Assembly: GCA_903930765.1 (NCBI GenBank)
Contig: CAIYZV010000117.1
Location: 1-45,864 of the forward strand
Direction: 5' to 3'
Origin: an uncultured Pirellula sp.
Lineage (GTDB): Bacteria; Planctomycetota; Planctomycetia; Pirellulales; Pirellulaceae
Length of the DNA: 45,864 bases
In this document: positions 42,816 to 45,864 of the stretch, piece by piece
How positions within the stretch are numbered: the first letter of the stretch is position 1
Layout of the letters: every line of letters starts with the position of its first letter
Made by a program: the position numbers and the translations under genes
The notes under the pieces: model-generated
The model's database searches: none
What the model saw: the letters and a program-made list of their open reading frames with translations, nothing else
Told to the model about the DNA's origin: nothing

Positions 42816-44000
42816 TTAGGAGACCGATGCGACGACTTTCTTAGCCGCATCGGTCAAGTTGTCTGCCGAGATGATCGCCAATCCGCTCTCGCGGAGCATC
42901 TTCTTGCCTTCTTCTACTTCGGTCCCTTCCAATCGGACGACCAAAGGAACCTTGAAGCCAACTTCCTTCGAAGCTTCAATGATGGCTTGTGCAATCGTCG
43001 TGCATCGCGCAATACCGCCGAAGATGTTGACCAGTATCGCCTTTACGTTCGCGTCCGACAAAATGATTCGGAATGCCTCGGTGACTTGTTGTGTGTTTGC
43101 ACCGCCACCAACATCCAAAAAGTTCGCAGGTGCTCCGCCGTGGTACTTGATGATGTCCATGGTCGCCATGGCGAGTCCGGCACCGTTGACCAAGCAGCCG
43201 ATGTTCCCGTCGAGTTTCACGAAGCTCAACCCGGAGTTGGCAGCCCGTAATTCCGCGGGCTCTTCCTCGGCGATGTCCCGCAGTTCCTTCAAATCAGGAT
43301 GGCGGTACATCGCGTTGTCATCGAAGGTGATTTTCGCATCGAGGGCGATCATTTTTTCATCTTCGGTGATCACCAACGGGTTGATCTCGGCCATCGAGCA
43401 ATCGAGTTTGACGAACAGCTCGCACAGCTTCTTCATAAACATCTCAGCGCTCTTGGCAGCGGCGCCGCTGATGTTTAGCTTCTTGCATAGCTTTCTGACT
43501 TGATAGGGCATCAAACCATAGGCTGGATCAAAATGCTCACGTAGGATCTTTTCTGGGGATTCCTCCGCGACCTTTTCAATTTCGACACCACCTTCGCTGC
43601 TCACCATCAGCAGCGGAAGTTTCGCCGCACGGTCGACGACCACCGCGAGATAAAGCTCGCGAGCAATTTTGCATCCCTGCTCGACAAAAACCTGATTCAC
43701 GACCGAACCGGCAGCGCCTGTTTGAATCGTTACCAAGCGATTTCCGATCATGTTCTTTGCGGCCGCAGCGGTCTCGTCGCCGCTCTTGGTCAGTTGTACG
43801 CCGCGCTGCGAGGGAACTTCGATAAACGTTCCCTTGCCGCGGCCACCCGCGTGCACTTGGGCTTTGATGACCGCTAGAGATCCCCCCAACTTGTCAAACG
43901 CAGCCTTCGCTTCTTCCGGCGTCTTAGCAACGAACCCTTGGAGGATGGGGACCTGAAACGTTCGGAACAGTTCTTTTGCTTGGTATTCGTGGATTTTCAT
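42816..44000 (-). CDS. sucC: Succinyl-CoA ligase (ADP-forming), beta subunit
   Basis: 394-residue ATP-grasp subunit pairing with SucD. The start [12 protein letters not shown] (1-12) is the family's canonical N-terminus, so ATG at 44000 is used; an open frame back to 44126 adds 42 unrelated residues. Other marks are [14 protein letters not shown] (about 46-59), the ATP-grasp core, [27 protein letters not shown], and the C-terminal [19 protein letters not shown]. It is the first gene of sucC-sucD-thiF-like on the reverse strand. Confidence 0.96.
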   Translation of the reverse strand: MKIHEYQAKELFRTFQVPILQGFVAKTPEEAKAAFDKLGGSLAVIKAQVHAGGRGKGTFIEVPSQRGVQLTKSGDETAAAAKNMIGNRLVTIQTGAAGSVVNQVFVEQGCKIARELYLAVVVDRAAKLPLLMVSSEGGVEIEKVAEESPEKILREHFDPAYGLMPYQVRKLCKKLNISGAAAKSAEMFMKKLCELFVKLDCSMAEINPLVITEDEKMIALDAKITFDDNAMYRHPDLKELRDIAEEEPAELRAANSGLSFVKLDGNIGCLVNGAGLAMATMDIIKYHGGAPANFLDVGGGANTQQVTEAFRIILSDANVKAILVNIFGGIARCTTIAQAIIEASKEVGFKVPLVVRLEGTEVEEGKKMLRESGLAIISADNLTDAAKKVVASVS

Positions 44001-44398
44001 CGAGTCGATCTCAATGGTTGGACAGGCGCGGTTTCGAAAATAGCCGCTTTTCCTGCGAAGTTTACAGCCGTCTGATAGGTTGAGGATTATCAGAGCCAAC
44101 GCGAACTCGGTCAAGGTGCCATCCATCCGCGCGCGGTGTGACTCGTGGTTTCGTTGGAACTTTTTGCTACATCCCGGACAATCCCAATCGGAGGAAGCCC
44201 TAGGACCCGATCGGAGGAAGCCTTAGGAAACCGCGAGTACGTGGTGCCCCCGAAAGCTGTCCATGCCCCAAATTTTCCCGGGTATACTGTGCGGGCCAGA
44301 CATGTACCGTGACGTTGGATGCCCCCATTGCACGGTTTTTCTTTTTCCTCACAAACCAACTCCTAAAAACCCAAGTCGACCAACCGGTCAATTCGGAC
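44001..44398. other. Divergent intergenic region, sucC / DUF885 gene
   Basis: No coding region supported. It carries the 23/24-bp tandem repeat and a TATACT -10-like hexamer at 44283-44288 about 110 bases before the forward gene; the bases 17-18 upstream are not a good -35. The promoter for sucC should also lie here but was not pinned down. Confidence 0.5.
44187..44233. repeat. Two-copy 23/24-bp tandem repeat
   Basis: Copies at 44187-44209 and 44210-44233 share ATCGGAGGAAGCC-TAGGA with few differences. It lies between divergent sucC and the DUF885 gene. Function unknown; could be a simple duplication or a regulatory site. Confidence 0.6.
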
Positions 44399-45864
44399 AT
44401 GCGATCCCCAACCCAAACCAATGCACTCGCCCATGCGTCCCTGTGTCCTCATGACCGACCCCGTCGGAAACAATCTCGGCAGGCAATCAAACAACGCTTG
44501 CCCCGGGGTTGTGTTGCGGGTGCTTTTGGACTGCTGATATTTTCTGGGTGGAGTTGCTGCGTGCCACAGTGCATGGCCCAGCAGACAGCCCAGCAGACAG
44601 TTGCGTCCAAGCCATCGATCGCGGGCTTGGTCTCAGAGTACGCTGCCGACCAGTCGACCCTACGGCGGCGGTTCCGAATGCCACTGGATTCTACGGCTAT
44701 TGAGTTTCGGGATTTGCATTACCAAGGTTGGCAATCACGACTCGATGCGATCGATTTCGACAAACTTTCTCTCGATGATCGAATCGATTGGATCGCGCTC
44801 AACAACGAGATCACTCACGATAAGGCTGAGTGGCAACGAAAACGTCAATCCCAAGTCAGCGCAACGCAATTGGTCCCGTACACCGGCCGCATCCTGAGGA
44901 TCGGTGCGATCAAAGAACATGGTCTTCCGTTCCGAGCGGACGAACTCGCCACAGAACTCGACGAAATCGCTAAGGAATCCATGAAGCTCTCCTCGAGCTT
45001 GTCGCCAAGCCGGGATTCGTCCAGTAGCAAGGACCCGATCCTTGGACTGGAAGCGGTCGAATTGGTAGACCAGTTGCTGCGGGTCCTCGCCGATACACAC
45101 AAATTCCTCGATTCGTACGATCCATCGTACTCGTGGTGGTGTGCGAAACCGTATGAAGCGGCCAAGCAGAGCATCGGAGCGCATCGGACGGCGATTCGAA
45201 CCAAGGTTGCAGGACTGAGCGACGCAGAGGCGGATAAGGACAAGATTGTTGGTGTCCCCATCGGCGAGCAAGCCCTCCTCGATCATCTGCGGCACGCTTG
45301 GCTCGCGTATTCACCCGATGAATTGATCCGTATCGGCGAGCAGGAAATGGAATGGTGCGACGCTGAGTTCAAGAAGGCCGCCGATGAGATGGGCTGCAAC
45401 GGCGATTGGCGGTTGGCCTTGGAACAAGTCAAATCGCTTCACGTCACGCCAGGGGAGCAACCGCGATTGATCCGCGAACTGGCATGGGAAGCCATCCATT
45501 TTCTTGAAGCCCACGATTTGGTAACAGTCCCCGACCTCGCAAAACATGGTTGGCGATTGGAAATGATGAGCCCCGAGGCGCAGCGTGTGAATCCCTATTT
45601 CCTCGGCGGCGAAAACATCATTGTCTCGTTCCCGACCGAGACGATGAATCATGCTGAAAAGCTGATGAGCCTCAAAAGCAACAACATCCATTTTTGCCGT
45701 GCGACAGTTCACCATGAATTGATTCCCGGGCACCATCTCCAACATTACGCGAACGCTCGATTCCGGCCCTACCGAGAAGTATTTCAGACTCCATTTTGGA
45801 CCGAAGGATGGGCGCTCTATTGGGAGATGCTTCTTTGGGATTTAGATTTTCCAAAGTCGGTGGA
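44399..45864 (+). CDS. DUF885 family metallopeptidase-like protein (3' end beyond window)
   Basis: Open from ATG at 44399 through the window edge without a stop, at least 488 residues. An Arg/Lys-rich start followed by a hydrophobic stretch (about 44-62, CVAGAFGLLIFSGW) ending CMA is a plausible signal peptide. The mature part has the DUF885 hallmarks: FRMPLDSTAIEFRDL, LVPYTGRI, then the zinc motif HELIPGHH at 439-446 and EGWALYWE about 30 residues later, which supplies a further ligand. The family consists of predicted zinc peptidases of unclear substrate, usually about 570-600 residues, so roughly 100 residues are missing. It is divergent from sucC. Confidence 0.88.
   Translation, partial: MRSPTQTNALAHASLCPHDRPRRKQSRQAIKQRLPRGCVAGAFGLLIFSGWSCCVPQCMAQQTAQQTVASKPSIAGLVSEYAADQSTLRRRFRMPLDSTAIEFRDLHYQGWQSRLDAIDFDKLSLDDRIDWIALNNEITHDKAEWQRKRQSQVSATQLVPYTGRILRIGAIKEHGLPFRADELATELDEIAKESMKLSSSLSPSRDSSSSKDPILGLEAVELVDQLLRVLADTHKFLDSYDPSYSWWCAKPYEAAKQSIGAHRTAIRTKVAGLSDAEADKDKIVGVPIGEQALLDHLRHAWLAYSPDELIRIGEQEMEWCDAEFKKAADEMGCNGDWRLALEQVKSLHVTPGEQPRLIRELAWEAIHFLEAHDLVTVPDLAKHGWRLEMMSPEAQRVNPYFLGGENIIVSFPTETMNHAEKLMSLKSNNIHFCRATVHHELIPGHHLQHYANARFRPYREVFQTPFWTEGWALYWEMLLWDLDFPKSV

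Noticed and set aside
44001-44126. 42-residue N-terminal extension of sucC
   Set aside because: SucC proteins begin MKIHEYQAK; the extension is unrelated sequence upstream of that Met.
1-45864. tRNA, rRNA, CRISPR array, insertion sequence or prophage
   Set aside because: Intergenic gaps were read for cloverleaf, regularly spaced repeats and transposase-like frames; none was found.

Overview
The window looks like a chromosomal segment from a planctomycete, most likely of the Pirellulaceae type. This is an inference from gene content: a DUF1080 protein, a sialate-O-acetylesterase-like protein, a fused redoxin / cytochrome c / copper-monooxygenase-like secreted protein, a very large protein built of secretin N-domains, a Tad secretion core followed by a giant FtsK/SpoIIIE-type ATPase, and many GTG starts with weak Shine-Dalgarno sites. 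No taxonomic marker gene (rRNA, ribosomal protein) is present, no tRNA was recognised, and no phage, insertion sequence or CRISPR array was seen.

Layout. 1-4.8 kb: a forward biosynthetic run, proC - tyrA - purL (tyrA and purL overlap). 4.8-5.26 kb: a convergent intergenic region holding two diverged copies of a ~100-nt element with four conserved hairpins, separated by an 8-nt CTTCGCGN repeat. 5.26-7.9 kb: reverse genes for an aldo/keto reductase, a small membrane protein, a ribbon-helix-helix protein and an SPFH/band-7 membrane protein. 8.2-10.1 kb: forward TerB-like protein and FAD oxidoreductase. 10.1-14.7 kb: reverse secreted set (redoxin-cytochrome-PHM fusion, DUF1080 protein, tandem SASA esterase-like protein). 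14.9-19.2 kb: forward AlkB-type monooxygenase convergent with the reverse secretin-N-domain giant. 19.4-26.8 kb: forward trmL, YgaP-like rhodanese, DUF2126 transglutaminase, moaA and a PfkB kinase. 26.8-37.3 kb: reverse atypical response regulator, FtsK/EssC-like ATPase, tadC, tadB, cpaF/tadA, then gph-like phosphatase and truD. 37.3-44.0 kb: reverse trpS, pyrD, an HTH protein coupled to pyrD, a ThiF/MoeB-like E1, sucD and sucC. 44.4 kb to the end: forward DUF885 metallopeptidase-like gene cut by the window edge.

Most genes are housekeeping (proline, tyrosine, purine, pyrimidine, molybdopterin, TCA cycle, tRNA modification and charging). The parts that most deserve attention are the Tad core joined to an ATPase with EssC-like layout but no pilin, secretin or WXG100 gene nearby; the paired structured repeats at 4.9-5.2 kb; the SPFH-RHH pair with an 11-bp-spaced repeated site upstream; and several unusual multidomain secreted proteins.
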